From Pantoea sp. At-9b (GTDB lineage Bacteria > Pseudomonadota > Gammaproteobacteria > Enterobacterales > Enterobacteriaceae): DNA of 64,000 nt. The position numbers and the translations under genes were made by a program. The stretch covers positions 1,984,001-2,048,000 of the forward strand of contig NC_014837.1 of the NCBI RefSeq assembly GCF_000175935.2, written 5' to 3'. Below, piece by piece: positions 17,978-25,943 of the stretch; within the stretch, counting starts at the first letter, position 1, and every line of letters begins with the position of its first letter. The notes under the pieces were generated by a model that worked only from the letters and a program-made list of their open reading frames with translations, made no database searches and had not been told where the DNA came from.

Positions 17978-18845
17978 CTCCTAAGAAATTAAACGCCAGA
18001 CTGTTCACCAGAATCGCCAGACCCGGCACCGTCACTACCCACCAGCACTCCAGCATGTAGCTGCGTCCGCTGGCGATCATCGCGCCCCATTCGGGATCGG
18101 GGGGCTGTGCGCCAAGGCCAAGAAAGCCCAGCCCGGCGGCGGTCAGAATGATGCCCGCCATATTCATGGTGATACGGATAATCACCGACGGCAGGCACAA
18201 CGGGACGATATGTTTCCACAGCACCCGCAGTGGTGAGGCCCCCTGCAAACGCACCGCAGAGATAAAATCGGCCTGACGCAGTGACAGCGCTTCGGCACGG
18301 GCCAGACGGGCGATCGGCGGCCAGGCGGTCAGGGTAATGGCGATCACCACATGTTCGAGACCAGGGCCGAGTGCGGCGACAAAAGCCAGTGCCAGCACCA
18401 GACTGGGGAAGGAGATAAAGATATCGGTGACGCGCATCAGCACGCTATCCACCTTGCCGCCAAAATAACCGGCGCTCACACCGAGCAGCAGGCCAAGCGG
18501 CCCGACCGTGACCGACACCAGCAGCACGATATACAGCGTGATGCGTGCCCCCCACACCAGGCGACTAAAGATATCGCGACCAAACTCATCGGTGCCAAAC
18601 CAGTGCTGCGCACTGGGGGGGCTGAGGGCGTTATTGAGATCCTGAATCAGCGGGTGGTAAGGCGCGATCCATGGCGCAAATAACGCCGTCACCAGCAACA
18701 GCAGGATGATCGCGCCGCCAATCGCGGTGAGCGGATTGCAGGCCATCCGCCAGAGAAACTGGCCGCTGCGCCGCGCCAGACGGCGACAACGTGCCAGGCG
18801 CTCCTGCGCCGCGCTGGTGTGAGGGGTATCCAGCGAAATCGTCAT
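17940..18845 (-). CDS. ABC permease, DppC type
   Basis: A 301-residue inner membrane permease with about six hydrophobic helices and an N-terminal cytoplasmic tail. The coupling EAA-type segment is around ARAEALSLRQADFISAVRLQG. Typical DppC/OppC features are present (HWFGTDEFGRDIFSRL). Overlaps DppB-type gene by 4 nt (ATGA) and the ATPase by 38 nt. Forms the channel with the permease at 18842. Confidence 0.9.
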   Translation of the reverse strand: MTISLDTPHTSAAQERLARCRRLARRSGQFLWRMACNPLTAIGGAIILLLLVTALFAPWIAPYHPLIQDLNNALSPPSAQHWFGTDEFGRDIFSRLVWGARITLYIVLLVSVTVGPLGLLLGVSAGYFGGKVDSVLMRVTDIFISFPSLVLALAFVAALGPGLEHVVIAITLTAWPPIARLARAEALSLRQADFISAVRLQGASPLRVLWKHIVPLCLPSVIIRITMNMAGIILTAAGLGFLGLGAQPPDPEWGAMIASGRSYMLECWWVVTVPGLAILVNSLAFNFLGDGLRDILDPRSE

Positions 18846-19867
18846 ACTTTAGTCCTCGGGTCGAATACCTGATAAAGCAGGTCAGAAACCAGGTTGAGCA
18901 GGACAAAAATCAGGCCGACCACCAGCACGCAGCCCATCACCGCATTCATATCGCCCAGCATCAGGCTGCCGGTGAGATAAGAACCAAATCCCGGCCAGGA
19001 AAACACCGTTTCGATCAGCACTGCGCCTTCCAGTAGCGATCCGTAGGCCAGCGCTACCACCGTCAACAACTGCACCAGGATATTGCGAAAGGCGTGTTGC
19101 CAGATCACCTGCCACTCGGTCAGCCCCTTCACGCGAGCCGTCAGGATGAACTCCTGCGACAGTTGTGCCAGCATAAAACTGCGCGTCATGCGGCTGATAT
19201 ATGCCAGCGAGTGAAAGCCAAGCAGGGAAGCGGGCAGGATCAGGTGATTGAGCGCGCTGGCGAATACGCTGCCATTACCGGCCAGTAAGGCATCAACCAA
19301 CAACAGCCCGGTGCGACGTGGCACCACACCGTCGAGGCTGAAATCCACCCGTCCGGCCCCACCGACCCAGCCCAGATGGGCATAGAACAGCAGCAGCCCG
19401 ACCATACCCACCCAGAAAATCGGGGTGGAGTAGCCCGCGAGGCTGATAATGCGCACCATGTAATCCACCACGCCATTGCGCCGGGCTGCCGCCCAAACGC
19501 CGAGCGGCACGCCCAACCCGGTGCCAATCACAATCGCCAGCGTCGCCAGTTCCACCGTCGCCGGGAAGACGCGCAGGATATCGTTGACCACCGGCTGGCC
19601 GGTCAGTAGCGCCATGCCGAGATTGCCGTGCAGCAGGCCATTGAGGTAGATAGCAAACTGCACCCACAGGGGTTTATCAAAGCCAAGCTGGTGATAAACC
19701 TGCTGATAAGTGGCGTGATCGGCGTCTGGTCCGACAATCGCCAGTACCGGATCGAGCGGCATCACGCGGCCAATAAAAAAGGTCAACAGCAGCAGCCCCA
19801 TCAGGGTGATCAACACCTGCAATCCACGGCTACGGATGCGCCGCCAGTGGCTTCGCGTCAGTTTCAT
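18842..19867 (-). CDS. ABC permease, DppB type
   Basis: A 341-residue permease with the family hallmarks: N-terminal helix, PLDP motif after helix one, an EAA-like loop in ILTARVKGLTEWQVIWQHAFRN, and GAVLIETVFSWPGFG near the end. SD GGAGG eight bases before ATG. Its start overlaps the binding-protein stop by 4 nt. Substrate set by the binding protein. Confidence 0.9.
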   Translation of the reverse strand: MKLTRSHWRRIRSRGLQVLITLMGLLLLTFFIGRVMPLDPVLAIVGPDADHATYQQVYHQLGFDKPLWVQFAIYLNGLLHGNLGMALLTGQPVVNDILRVFPATVELATLAIVIGTGLGVPLGVWAAARRNGVVDYMVRIISLAGYSTPIFWVGMVGLLLFYAHLGWVGGAGRVDFSLDGVVPRRTGLLLVDALLAGNGSVFASALNHLILPASLLGFHSLAYISRMTRSFMLAQLSQEFILTARVKGLTEWQVIWQHAFRNILVQLLTVVALAYGSLLEGAVLIETVFSWPGFGSYLTGSLMLGDMNAVMGCVLVVGLIFVLLNLVSDLLYQVFDPRTKV

Positions 19868-21492
19868 GGTGTACCTCCCGCCAGGCTATCCGGGGTTTTC
19901 CACACGTCACGTAAGAAGGTGGTGGCGGACGGGTGTGGGACATAATCCTGCACCCGGTTATTGACCACCACGGAATCGACCATTTGTGAAATCGGCATCA
20001 ACGCCGGAATCAGTTGGTCGTAGCGGCGTTGAATGGCGAAGTAATCCTGCTGCTGACGGGCGCTGTCACGCTCCAGCAGGGCCTGGTCGATCATCTGGTT
20101 GAGTTGGGCGTCGTAGAAACCGGTGCGCCAGCCCTGAAAATTGGTCAGTCTGGCGCTATCGGCGTTGTTTGGGTTGTAGACCAGCGAACGCAGGCTGGAG
20201 TGGGGATGGGGTTCCACGCCGCTGCCGCCACGCCCGACCAGCAGGTTGAACTGCCGTTCACGCATCGCTCCGTAGATCTGGTTGCCGGTGCCGGTGATGA
20301 TTTTGGCGCGAATGCCGCCCTGCATGAGCGTCGACTGAATGGCGATGGCGATATTGAGAAATGGCTGGTCAGCCAGCACGCGCAGGGTGGTATCAAACCC
20401 GTCAGGATAACCGGCCTCCGCCAGCAACGTTTTGGCGCGGCGAATATCCAGCGTATAACCCGGGTCCGGCAACGTGGCAGGCATCCCGGCCTGGATAGGA
20501 CGCTGATGCAGTTCACCATAACCGGCCAGCAGGCTTTTATTGATCCCCTGATAATCCACCAGATAGCGTACCGCCTCGCGCACTTTGGCATTGGCGAAAT
20601 GCCGGTCTTTCATACTCATCGCCAGATAGTAAATCGTGCCTTTTGGCACCGCATCGACGGTGAGATCCGCATCGTGGCGCAGCGCTTTGACATCCGGGAT
20701 GGCCATATTGCTGGCAATATCGATATCGCCTTTTTCCATCATCAGGCGCAGTGTCTGCGATTCCTGTAAATGGCGGAACACCACGCGCGACAATTTCGGC
20801 GCGCCACGCCAGTAGTCAGGATCGCGGTTCATGCGCAGTACGTCTTTCGCCTGCCAGACATCAAGGCGGAACGGACCGGATCCGGCTTCATGGGTGGTTA
20901 GCCAGCGGTTGCCCCAGTCACCGTTGCTGGCATGCGCCTGCACGGTTTTGCTGTCCAGTACCACCATGCTGCCGAGCGCTGCCAGTGAATACAGCACCAG
21001 CATCGGATCGTTGGCTTTCGGCAGACGCAAGATCACGGTGCGTGCGTCCGGGTTGGTGATCATCTGGTCAACATTGTCTTTGCTGAAACCGTAGGATTTC
21101 CACACCGACGCCTGCGCCAGATTCAAGTGCAATACCCGGCGCATCGACCACACCACATCGGCGCTGGAGAGCGGATTACCGGAATGAAAGGTGACATTGT
21201 CACGTAAGTGAAAGGTGAGCTGACGATGATCAGGGCTGATTTCCCACCGTTCCGCCAGCGCCGGACGCACGTGGGTGAGCTGGCGAGGGTCCAGCTCCAC
21301 CAGCCCGTCATACAAATTCACCACGATACCGACCACTTCATTGCCAGTCATGGCGGCGGGATCGAGGGTCAACAGGTTGTTCATATTCATGCCGACGATC
21401 AACTGATCATCCGGCGTGGCGGCCCGCAAACCGGGGCTGGCCGCCAGCAGCAGCGCTATGCAGCACGCTGTGCAACGGAGCAAAAGATTCAT
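19864..21492 (-). CDS. ABC substrate-binding protein, SBP_bac_5 family
   Basis: A 542-residue periplasmic solute-binding protein with a signal peptide to about residue 24 (ALLLAASPGLRAA). Domain typical of family 5 (peptide, nickel and also oligosaccharide binders): LTLDPAAMTGNEVVGIVVNLYDGLVELD, then LAERWEISPDHRQLTFHLRDNVTFHSG. ATG at 21492 chosen over TTG at 21498. The KdgR box upstream of its operon suggests an oligogalacturonide-like or other uronic oligosaccharide rather than peptides; this is inference. Confidence 0.88.
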   Translation of the reverse strand: MNLLLRCTACCIALLLAASPGLRAATPDDQLIVGMNMNNLLTLDPAAMTGNEVVGIVVNLYDGLVELDPRQLTHVRPALAERWEISPDHRQLTFHLRDNVTFHSGNPLSSADVVWSMRRVLHLNLAQASVWKSYGFSKDNVDQMITNPDARTVILRLPKANDPMLVLYSLAALGSMVVLDSKTVQAHASNGDWGNRWLTTHEAGSGPFRLDVWQAKDVLRMNRDPDYWRGAPKLSRVVFRHLQESQTLRLMMEKGDIDIASNMAIPDVKALRHDADLTVDAVPKGTIYYLAMSMKDRHFANAKVREAVRYLVDYQGINKSLLAGYGELHQRPIQAGMPATLPDPGYTLDIRRAKTLLAEAGYPDGFDTTLRVLADQPFLNIAIAIQSTLMQGGIRAKIITGTGNQIYGAMRERQFNLLVGRGGSGVEPHPHSSLRSLVYNPNNADSARLTNFQGWRTGFYDAQLNQMIDQALLERDSARQQQDYFAIQRRYDQLIPALMPISQMVDSVVVNNRVQDYVPHPSATTFLRDVWKTPDSLAGGTP

Positions 21493-21552
21493 AAGCAAAG
21501 TCCAGCAGGTCAGAGGTTTATTGTTGTTTGCCGTACTGCTTGTGTCGGTGTG

Positions 21553-22707
21553 TTACCAGCGATTCAGGGTATGGGTTTCAATCCAACTGAAATTAATATC
21601 CTCGCCCAGTCCGGGTCGGGTTGGCAGATGAACAAAGCCGTCGTTATCCATCGGATCGACCAGGCTGTTGAGATATGCAGGGGGGTGTTCGTAGTCGAGG
21701 AACGGATGCAGCAAGCCGCGTTCGTACCAGCGGCAATTACGGATGGCACCCACCACCGCAAGGCTGGCGGCACCGTTGCCGTGGACTTCACAGTCCATAC
21801 CAAAGGCTTCGGCCAGACTGGCGACTTTCAGGGTGGCAGCGATACCGCCCACGCCGTTGGCACCGGCACGCAGAATGTCGCAGGCACCCGCTCGTACCCA
21901 GTCAGCGCGGCTGTGATGTTTGCCGCCAAGGCTTTCCGGGCCGAGCACATCAATGCTCAGGTTCTCTGCCAGCCAGGCATAAGACGCCATGCTCTCTTCT
22001 TCCATCGGTTCTTCAAACCAGGTGAAGTTGAGTTTTTCCAGCGCCTTGCCGATGGTGAGGGCATCGCTGCGGCTGTACCAGTGGTAGCCATCCAGCATCA
22101 GGGCGATATCCGCTCCAACCGCTTCACGCACCGCCGCACAGGCCTTGATATCCATGGTCGGGCTGGGAGCAAACGACACGGGCGGCATCCAGGTATGCAG
22201 CTTGATAGCACGATAGCCGCGTGCTACCAGTTGCTCGGCAAATTGCGCGTATTCATCGGGGGTTGATAAGCCACCCGGCAGTTGATCGCCACACATGGTG
22301 CTGCCATAGGCGGGAATTTTTTCACGGTAGCCGCCGAGCAGTTTGTGTACCGGAAGCTGTAATTTACGGCCAATCAGGTCCCATAACGCCTGTTCCACCG
22401 CCGACAGGGCGCGTTCCGTTAACTGGTGGGCGCTGCCACGTTGCCAGTGCACCAACTCCTGCCATAACCGCTCGCGATCAAAGGCATTTTGCCCCAGCAG
22501 CACTTTGCGGAAGAAGGCGTTGACCACATGCGGTCGTACCACCTCCGCCGGGGCGAAGGCATAGCCGCAGTGGCCGTCTTCGCTGGTCAGGGTAAGCATT
22601 GCCAGTTGCGCATCGCTCTCCGGCCCGGGATGCGAATGCCCGGCGCTGTCGGATACGCGACGGGTGGGGTAACTGAACAGGGTGACATCAATGGCGCTGA
22701 TCTTCAC
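21553..22707 (-). CDS. Enolase-superfamily (mandelate racemase-like) acid-sugar dehydratase
   Basis: A 384-residue enolase-superfamily enzyme: N-terminal capping domain, then TIM barrel with metal ligands Asp206 (LMLDGYHW), Glu232 (FEEP) and Glu258 (GPESLGG), Lys169-x-His171 on strand two (AIKLHTWMPP) and His309. Family knowledge: such enzymes dehydrate aldonic or aldaric acids. GTG start with GGAGGAGTTGCC upstream. First gene of the ABC operon under a KdgR-like box, so its substrate is probably a sugar acid imported by that transporter. Confidence 0.85.
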   Translation of the reverse strand: MKISAIDVTLFSYPTRRVSDSAGHSHPGPESDAQLAMLTLTSEDGHCGYAFAPAEVVRPHVVNAFFRKVLLGQNAFDRERLWQELVHWQRGSAHQLTERALSAVEQALWDLIGRKLQLPVHKLLGGYREKIPAYGSTMCGDQLPGGLSTPDEYAQFAEQLVARGYRAIKLHTWMPPVSFAPSPTMDIKACAAVREAVGADIALMLDGYHWYSRSDALTIGKALEKLNFTWFEEPMEEESMASYAWLAENLSIDVLGPESLGGKHHSRADWVRAGACDILRAGANGVGGIAATLKVASLAEAFGMDCEVHGNGAASLAVVGAIRNCRWYERGLLHPFLDYEHPPAYLNSLVDPMDNDGFVHLPTRPGLGEDINFSWIETHTLNRW

Positions 22708-22760
22708 GGCAACTCCTCCGGTAACACATGTCCATGCCCATGCCTGGGCGTTAAAAATAA

Positions 22761-22780
22761 ATTAAAACGTTGTTTCATTT
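22761..22780. promoter_or_regulatory. KdgR operator upstream of the enolase-ABC operon
   Basis: ATTAAAACGTTGTTTCATTT fits AATGAAAC-N3-GTTTCATT with the right half perfect and one mismatch in the left core (TAAAAC for TGAAAC). It is 54 bp upstream of the enolase GTG. Together with the box at 15461 it groups both transcription units in one regulon. Confidence 0.75.
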
Positions 22781-22900
22781 TTTAATCTAGCGTTCACCTT
22801 TGGTTAACGCATTAGCCAAAATGCGGTAAATGGCGGCGATAAATTGGGCAATTGCATGGGGTGTTGTGAGGGTTTTCACGAAAGCCGGGCGTTTTGTGAG

Positions 22901-22940
22901 CGGCGACACAGCGTGCTGGATGTAAAAAAATGTGTCGCCG
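22901..22940. repeat. 10-bp perfect dyad with 20-nt loop
   Basis: CGGCGACACA (22901-22910) and TGTGTCGCCG (22931-22940). It lies between the enolase promoter and the Fur-box gene. It could be an operator or RNA hairpin in the divergent region (22708-23026); no T tract fits a terminator. Function unknown. Confidence 0.5.
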
Positions 22941-22991
22941 AGGCTTTTCATTTTGCTTGCGCCAGGTAATAGTGACGCCGCGAAATGCATT

Positions 22992-23010
22992 AATAATAAT
23001 CATTATCATT
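22992..23010. promoter_or_regulatory. Fur box
   Basis: AATAATAATCATTATCATT closely matches the 19-bp Fur consensus GATAATGATAATCATTATC. It is 17 bp before the start of the iron-type binding protein, so should repress it when iron is plentiful. Confidence 0.85.
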
Positions 23011-23026
23011 TGTATGGGTAGATCAC

Positions 23027-24142
23027 ATGAAGAATTGGATGTTAGCGCTGGGGTTACTGACGGTCGCCTGTCATGCGTCCGCCAAGGTTATTACCGATGT
23101 GGCCGGACGGCAGGTGGAAGTCGCGCAGGAGTCAAAACGTATCATTTTGGGTGAAGGACGGCAGATGTACCTGCTGGCGGCCTTCGATACCACAGCGCCT
23201 TTCCAGCGTGTCGTGGGTTGGCGCGATGATTTCCACAAGGCGGATTACGATGGCTACATGGCCTATGAAAAACGCTATCCGCAGATCAAGCAGTTACCCA
23301 CGTTTGGTGGTGCAAAAGATGGCACCTTCAACGTTGAGCAGGCGCTGACGTTGAAACCCGATTTGGTGCTGATGAACCTTGAATCCAAAGCCGCGACCGA
23401 TGAAGGCAAACTGATCGAGAAGTTGCAGGCGGTGGGCATTCCGGTGGTATTTATCGATTTTCGTGAAAAGCCGATGGAGCATGCCGAGCAGAGCATCCGC
23501 ATCATGGGGGAGCTGGTCAATAAGCCACAGCGCGCGGAAGAGATTATCGCTTTCCGCCGCGCTGCGATTGCCAAAGTGACCGATCGCCTGAAGAACTTTA
23601 ACGGCAAACGCCCGAAAGTGATGATCGACCGGGCCGGGGGTTATACCGACGAGTGCTGCATGTCATTTGGCAACGAGAACTTTGGTCAGATGGTCGAGCT
23701 GGCGGGAGGCAGTAATATCGCGAAGGATCTGATTCCGGGCACCTTTGGTACCCTGAACCCCGAACAGATTATCGCCAGTCAGCCGGAAGTGGTCGTGGTG
23801 ACCGGAGCCAACTGGAAGAACTACAACACCGTGGGTAAATGGGTCGGTGTGGGGCCAGGGGCTGACACGCAAGAAGCCGAAGCGCGTCTGCGCACGTTGA
23901 TGATGCGTGATGCATTTAAAACCCTGCCGGTGGCGCACAACGGTAATGCCCACGCGATCTGGCATCAGTTCTACGACAGCCCATACCAGTTTGTCGCCAT
24001 TCAGGCACTGGCGAAGTGGCTGCATCCGGCGCTGTTTGCCGATCTCGATCCGGACGCGACCTTCCGTGAATTTCACGAGAAATTCCTGCCGCTGCCGTAT
24101 CAGCCGGGGTATTGGGTGACATTACCGGCCGATAAGTCCTGA
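23027..24142 (+). CDS. Fur-regulated periplasmic iron-type ABC binding protein
   Basis: A 371-residue class III periplasmic binding protein (PF01497 type). Signal peptide to about residue 19 (CHASA). The mature start KVITDVAGRQVEV is the usual ITDxxGRxV opening for siderophore, haem or B12 binders; a long middle helix and NPEQIIASQPEVVVVTG follow. A Fur box overlaps the promoter. No permease or ATPase gene is adjacent, so it must share a transporter encoded elsewhere or act in another way. Ends in a strong terminator. Confidence 0.85.
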   Translation: MKNWMLALGLLTVACHASAKVITDVAGRQVEVAQESKRIILGEGRQMYLLAAFDTTAPFQRVVGWRDDFHKADYDGYMAYEKRYPQIKQLPTFGGAKDGTFNVEQALTLKPDLVLMNLESKAATDEGKLIEKLQAVGIPVVFIDFREKPMEHAEQSIRIMGELVNKPQRAEEIIAFRRAAIAKVTDRLKNFNGKRPKVMIDRAGGYTDECCMSFGNENFGQMVELAGGSNIAKDLIPGTFGTLNPEQIIASQPEVVVVTGANWKNYNTVGKWVGVGPGADTQEAEARLRTLMMRDAFKTLPVAHNGNAHAIWHQFYDSPYQFVAIQALAKWLHPALFADLDPDATFREFHEKFLPLPYQPGYWVTLPADKS

Positions 24143-24167
24143 GAGCGCGGCTAAACGCCGGGCAATA

Positions 24168-24205
24168 AAAAAGGATTTGGCAGCAACGCCAAATCCTTTT
24201 TTTTT
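24168..24205. terminator. Bidirectional intrinsic terminator
   Basis: AAAAGGATTTGGC (24169-24181) pairs with GCCAAATCCTTTT (24188-24200), with a long T run on the right for the binding-protein gene and an A run on the left (T run in the minus strand). The leftward side would end the antitoxin RNA. Confidence 0.88.
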
Positions 24206-24243
24206 GTTCACTCATCGGCTGGTAACCGTGTGGTGAACGGGGT

Positions 24244-24260
24244 GCTCAGCACTCATCACA
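24244..24260. repeat. 17-bp direct repeat, copy 1 (encodes antitoxin 5' end)
   Basis: GCTCAGCACTCATCACA, identical to copy 2 at 24440-24456. Because the antitoxin reads the minus strand, this copy gives the antisense seed for the toxin mRNA. Confidence 0.9.
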
Positions 24261-24266
24261 AGGCGA

Positions 24267-24295
24267 ATCATAAATTGTGCAGAGAAAGATTTCAA
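24267..24295 (-). promoter_or_regulatory. Sigma-70 promoter of the antitoxin RNA
   Basis: On the minus strand TTGAAA (24290-24295) and TATGAT (24267-24272) are separated by exactly 17 bp. Near-consensus, and outside the LexA box, so the antitoxin RNA should be constitutive while the toxin is SOS-controlled. Confidence 0.78.
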
Positions 24296-24307
24296 GTTTG
24301 GAGAATA

Positions 24308-24327
24308 TACTGTATGGTTATACAGGT
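24308..24327. promoter_or_regulatory. LexA (SOS) box
   Basis: TACTGTATGGTTATACAGGT contains CTGT-N8-ACAG (24310-24325), an excellent SOS box. It overlaps the probable toxin promoter (TTGGAG at 24298, TATACA at 24319). It implies DNA-damage induction of the rightward transcript. Confidence 0.88.
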
Positions 24328-24439
24328 GTTGAGTGCCGGGCGTGATCTCATTGCTTACTGATGACTCCCAGGGGCGCGGATTGTCAAAATCCCGGCAGGT
24401 ATCAGGTGGTGCTGGCCTGTGGCTTTCACAATGAGCGCC

Positions 24440-24456
24440 GCTCAGCACTCATCACA
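24440..24456 (+). repeat. 17-bp direct repeat, copy 2 (antitoxin target / ribosome standby region)
   Basis: GCTCAGCACTCATCACA in the toxin leader, about 80 nt upstream of the toxin start. In the E. coli tis system IstR-1 pairs at a standby site about 100 nt upstream of tisB; the same geometry is seen here. Confidence 0.8.
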
Positions 24457-24536
24457 GATGTGCTAAGGCGTTCGGCGGGTGGAGTCAAAGTCCCGAATGC
24501 TGTAAGGCGCGCTCCTGTCACAGGAGAAGGAAAGTG

Positions 24537-24626
24537 ATGGAACTTGTCAGATTACTGTTGGACTTAGTCCGGGTTATCTTGCAGATCATCGTTGCCCTTT
24601 TGCAACTGACCGGCCAGGCGCACTGA
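24537..24626 (+). CDS. tisB: TisB-like SOS-induced membrane toxin, 29 residues
   Basis: A 29-codon gene with a strong SD (GGAGAAGG, 7 nt before ATG). The product opens MELVRLLLDL and continues ILQIIVALLQL, an amphipathic hydrophobic helix with Arg5, Asp9, Arg12 and Gln16 on one face. E. coli TisB is also 29 residues (MNLVDIAILILK...). TisB-type peptides insert in the inner membrane, lower the proton motive force and favour persistence. LexA box, long structured leader, antisense RNA repeat and terminator all match. GTG one codon upstream is an alternative start. Confidence 0.82.
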   Translation: MELVRLLLDLVRVILQIIVALLQLTGQAH

Positions 24627-24640
24627 CCGGAACTTGAATC

Positions 24641-24669
24641 AAGGCGGAGCTGACCACTCCGCCTTTTTT
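24641..24669 (+). terminator. Terminator of the toxin transcript
   Basis: AAGGCGGA (24641-24648) pairs with TCCGCCTT (24658-24665), followed by TTTT. It also lies just beyond the stop of the convergent amidase operon. Confidence 0.9.
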
Positions 24670-24674
24670 CGTTG

Positions 24675-25940
24675 CTAGCGGGCCAGCAGGACGCTTGCCA
24701 CTGCCAGCAATCGCCGATCCTCACCCGCGGCAAACTGCAACTCGATACCCACCGGAATGCCATCAGGCGTCTGCGCCAGCGGCAGGCTGATACACGGCAG
24801 GCCCACCACGGTGGCCGGTTCGCAATTGGCAATCAGCTGACGAAACAACGTGTTGGCTTTTGCTGGCGGGGGCGGCAACAACGGGACGGTAGGGAAAATC
24901 AGGCCATCAAGCTGATGTTGCTGGAAAACCGCCTGATAGCGAGCGGTGAGCAGCGGTTTCCAGTGCGTAATCGCCGCATGATATTGCTCCATGCTGACCG
25001 TGGCGGCATCGGCTAACAATGCCTGCACATCGGGGCTTTGCACCGCCTGTTTCAACTCGGCAAAACTGTACTGACTACCGCGTTGTTGCAGATAGCGCGG
25101 TAGGTCGCGCAGCATCTCAAATGAGGCCAGAGGATACCCGGCTTGCACTGCCAGTTGGGCTACTTGGGCGATTTCCACTTCGATCAAGGTGACGCCACGA
25201 TCGCGCAGTTGCTGCAATACCGCTTCCGCCGCTGCTGCCACCGCAGGCTCACAACCGTGCCAGAAATGCGCACGCGGTACGCCAAGGCGTAAATCAGCCA
25301 GCGCCACCGTGGGGTGGTCGGATTCGCCGCTGATAGCGCTATCCAGCGCCAGCACATCATCCATCCGCTGCGCCAGAATACCGGCGGTGTCGCGACTGAG
25401 CGAGATCGGTGCGATGCCCTGTTGTGGATAACGCAACAGCGAAGGACGAAAACCGATCAACCCGCAGAAAGAGGCGGGAAGCCGCACCGATGCGCCGGTG
25501 TCGGTGCCGATGCTGGCCGGGACAATGCCCGCGGCTACTGCGGCCGCACTGCCGCTGGAGGAGCCGCCCACCACTCGGCCAGGCAGAAACGGGTGTCGCA
25601 CATCGCCCCGTGCTGCATTCAACCCGCTGGTACCGGAAGCCAGCTCATGCATGTTGGCTTTGCCGATAATAATCGCGCCTGCCTGTTGCAGGCGGACGAT
25701 CAATTCGGCGCTGTGGCTGACAGGTTCTTCCGCCAGCAGCGCCGTGCCGATGCTGGTCGGCATACCTGCGACATCAATGTTGTCTTTAACCACCAACGGC
25801 AAACCGGCAAGCGGCGCATCGCTGCCAGCAGCGGCAAGTGCCAGCGCGGATTCAGCAGCCAGCCAGCTCAGGCTATTCAGATGACGTTGCTTATATGCCT
25901 GTAGCAACGCCCGATGCAGTCGTTCGCCGGATTGCGCCAT
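24675..25940 (-). CDS. Amidase-signature family hydrolase
   Basis: A 421-residue amidase-signature enzyme. The Ser-cisSer-Lys triad is visible: Lys in GLPLVVKDNID, the glycine-serine-rich VGGSSSGSAAAVAAG, and the nucleophile Ser in GTDTGASVRLPA. It hydrolyses an amide to acid plus ammonia; indoleacetamide hydrolase, AtzF and GatA are relatives. No tRNA amidotransferase partners nearby, so catabolic. Last gene of a seven-gene operon with an NMT1-type importer, 3 bp after the dioxygenase gene. Confidence 0.88.
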   Translation of the reverse strand: MAQSGERLHRALLQAYKQRHLNSLSWLAAESALALAAAGSDAPLAGLPLVVKDNIDVAGMPTSIGTALLAEEPVSHSAELIVRLQQAGAIIIGKANMHELASGTSGLNAARGDVRHPFLPGRVVGGSSSGSAAAVAAGIVPASIGTDTGASVRLPASFCGLIGFRPSLLRYPQQGIAPISLSRDTAGILAQRMDDVLALDSAISGESDHPTVALADLRLGVPRAHFWHGCEPAVAAAAEAVLQQLRDRGVTLIEVEIAQVAQLAVQAGYPLASFEMLRDLPRYLQQRGSQYSFAELKQAVQSPDVQALLADAATVSMEQYHAAITHWKPLLTARYQAVFQQHQLDGLIFPTVPLLPPPPAKANTLFRQLIANCEPATVVGLPCISLPLAQTPDGIPVGIELQFAAGEDRRLLAVASVLLAR

Positions 25941-25943
25941 GAT

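Larger units (their letters stand above)
24166..24260 (-). ncRNA. IstR-like antitoxin small RNA (predicted)
   Basis: A minus-strand RNA of about 95 nt is predicted from the promoter at 24267-24295 (start near 24260) to the terminator at 24168. Its first 17 nt are the exact complement of 24440-24456 in the toxin mRNA leader. An internal stem GTTCAC/GTGAAC encloses GGTTACCAGCC. E. coli IstR-1 has the same position, direction and pairing logic toward tisB. The 5' end and size are inferred from sequence only. Confidence 0.7.

Noticed and set aside
21208..22266. 352-codon plus-strand frame across the enolase and binding-protein genes
   Set aside because: Spans two well-supported genes on the other strand and looks like no protein family.
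24512..24527. Stem CTCCTGTCACAGGAG just before the toxin start considered as a terminator
   Set aside because: No T tract, and the right arm is part of the toxin SD; more likely an SD-sequestering hairpin in the leader.
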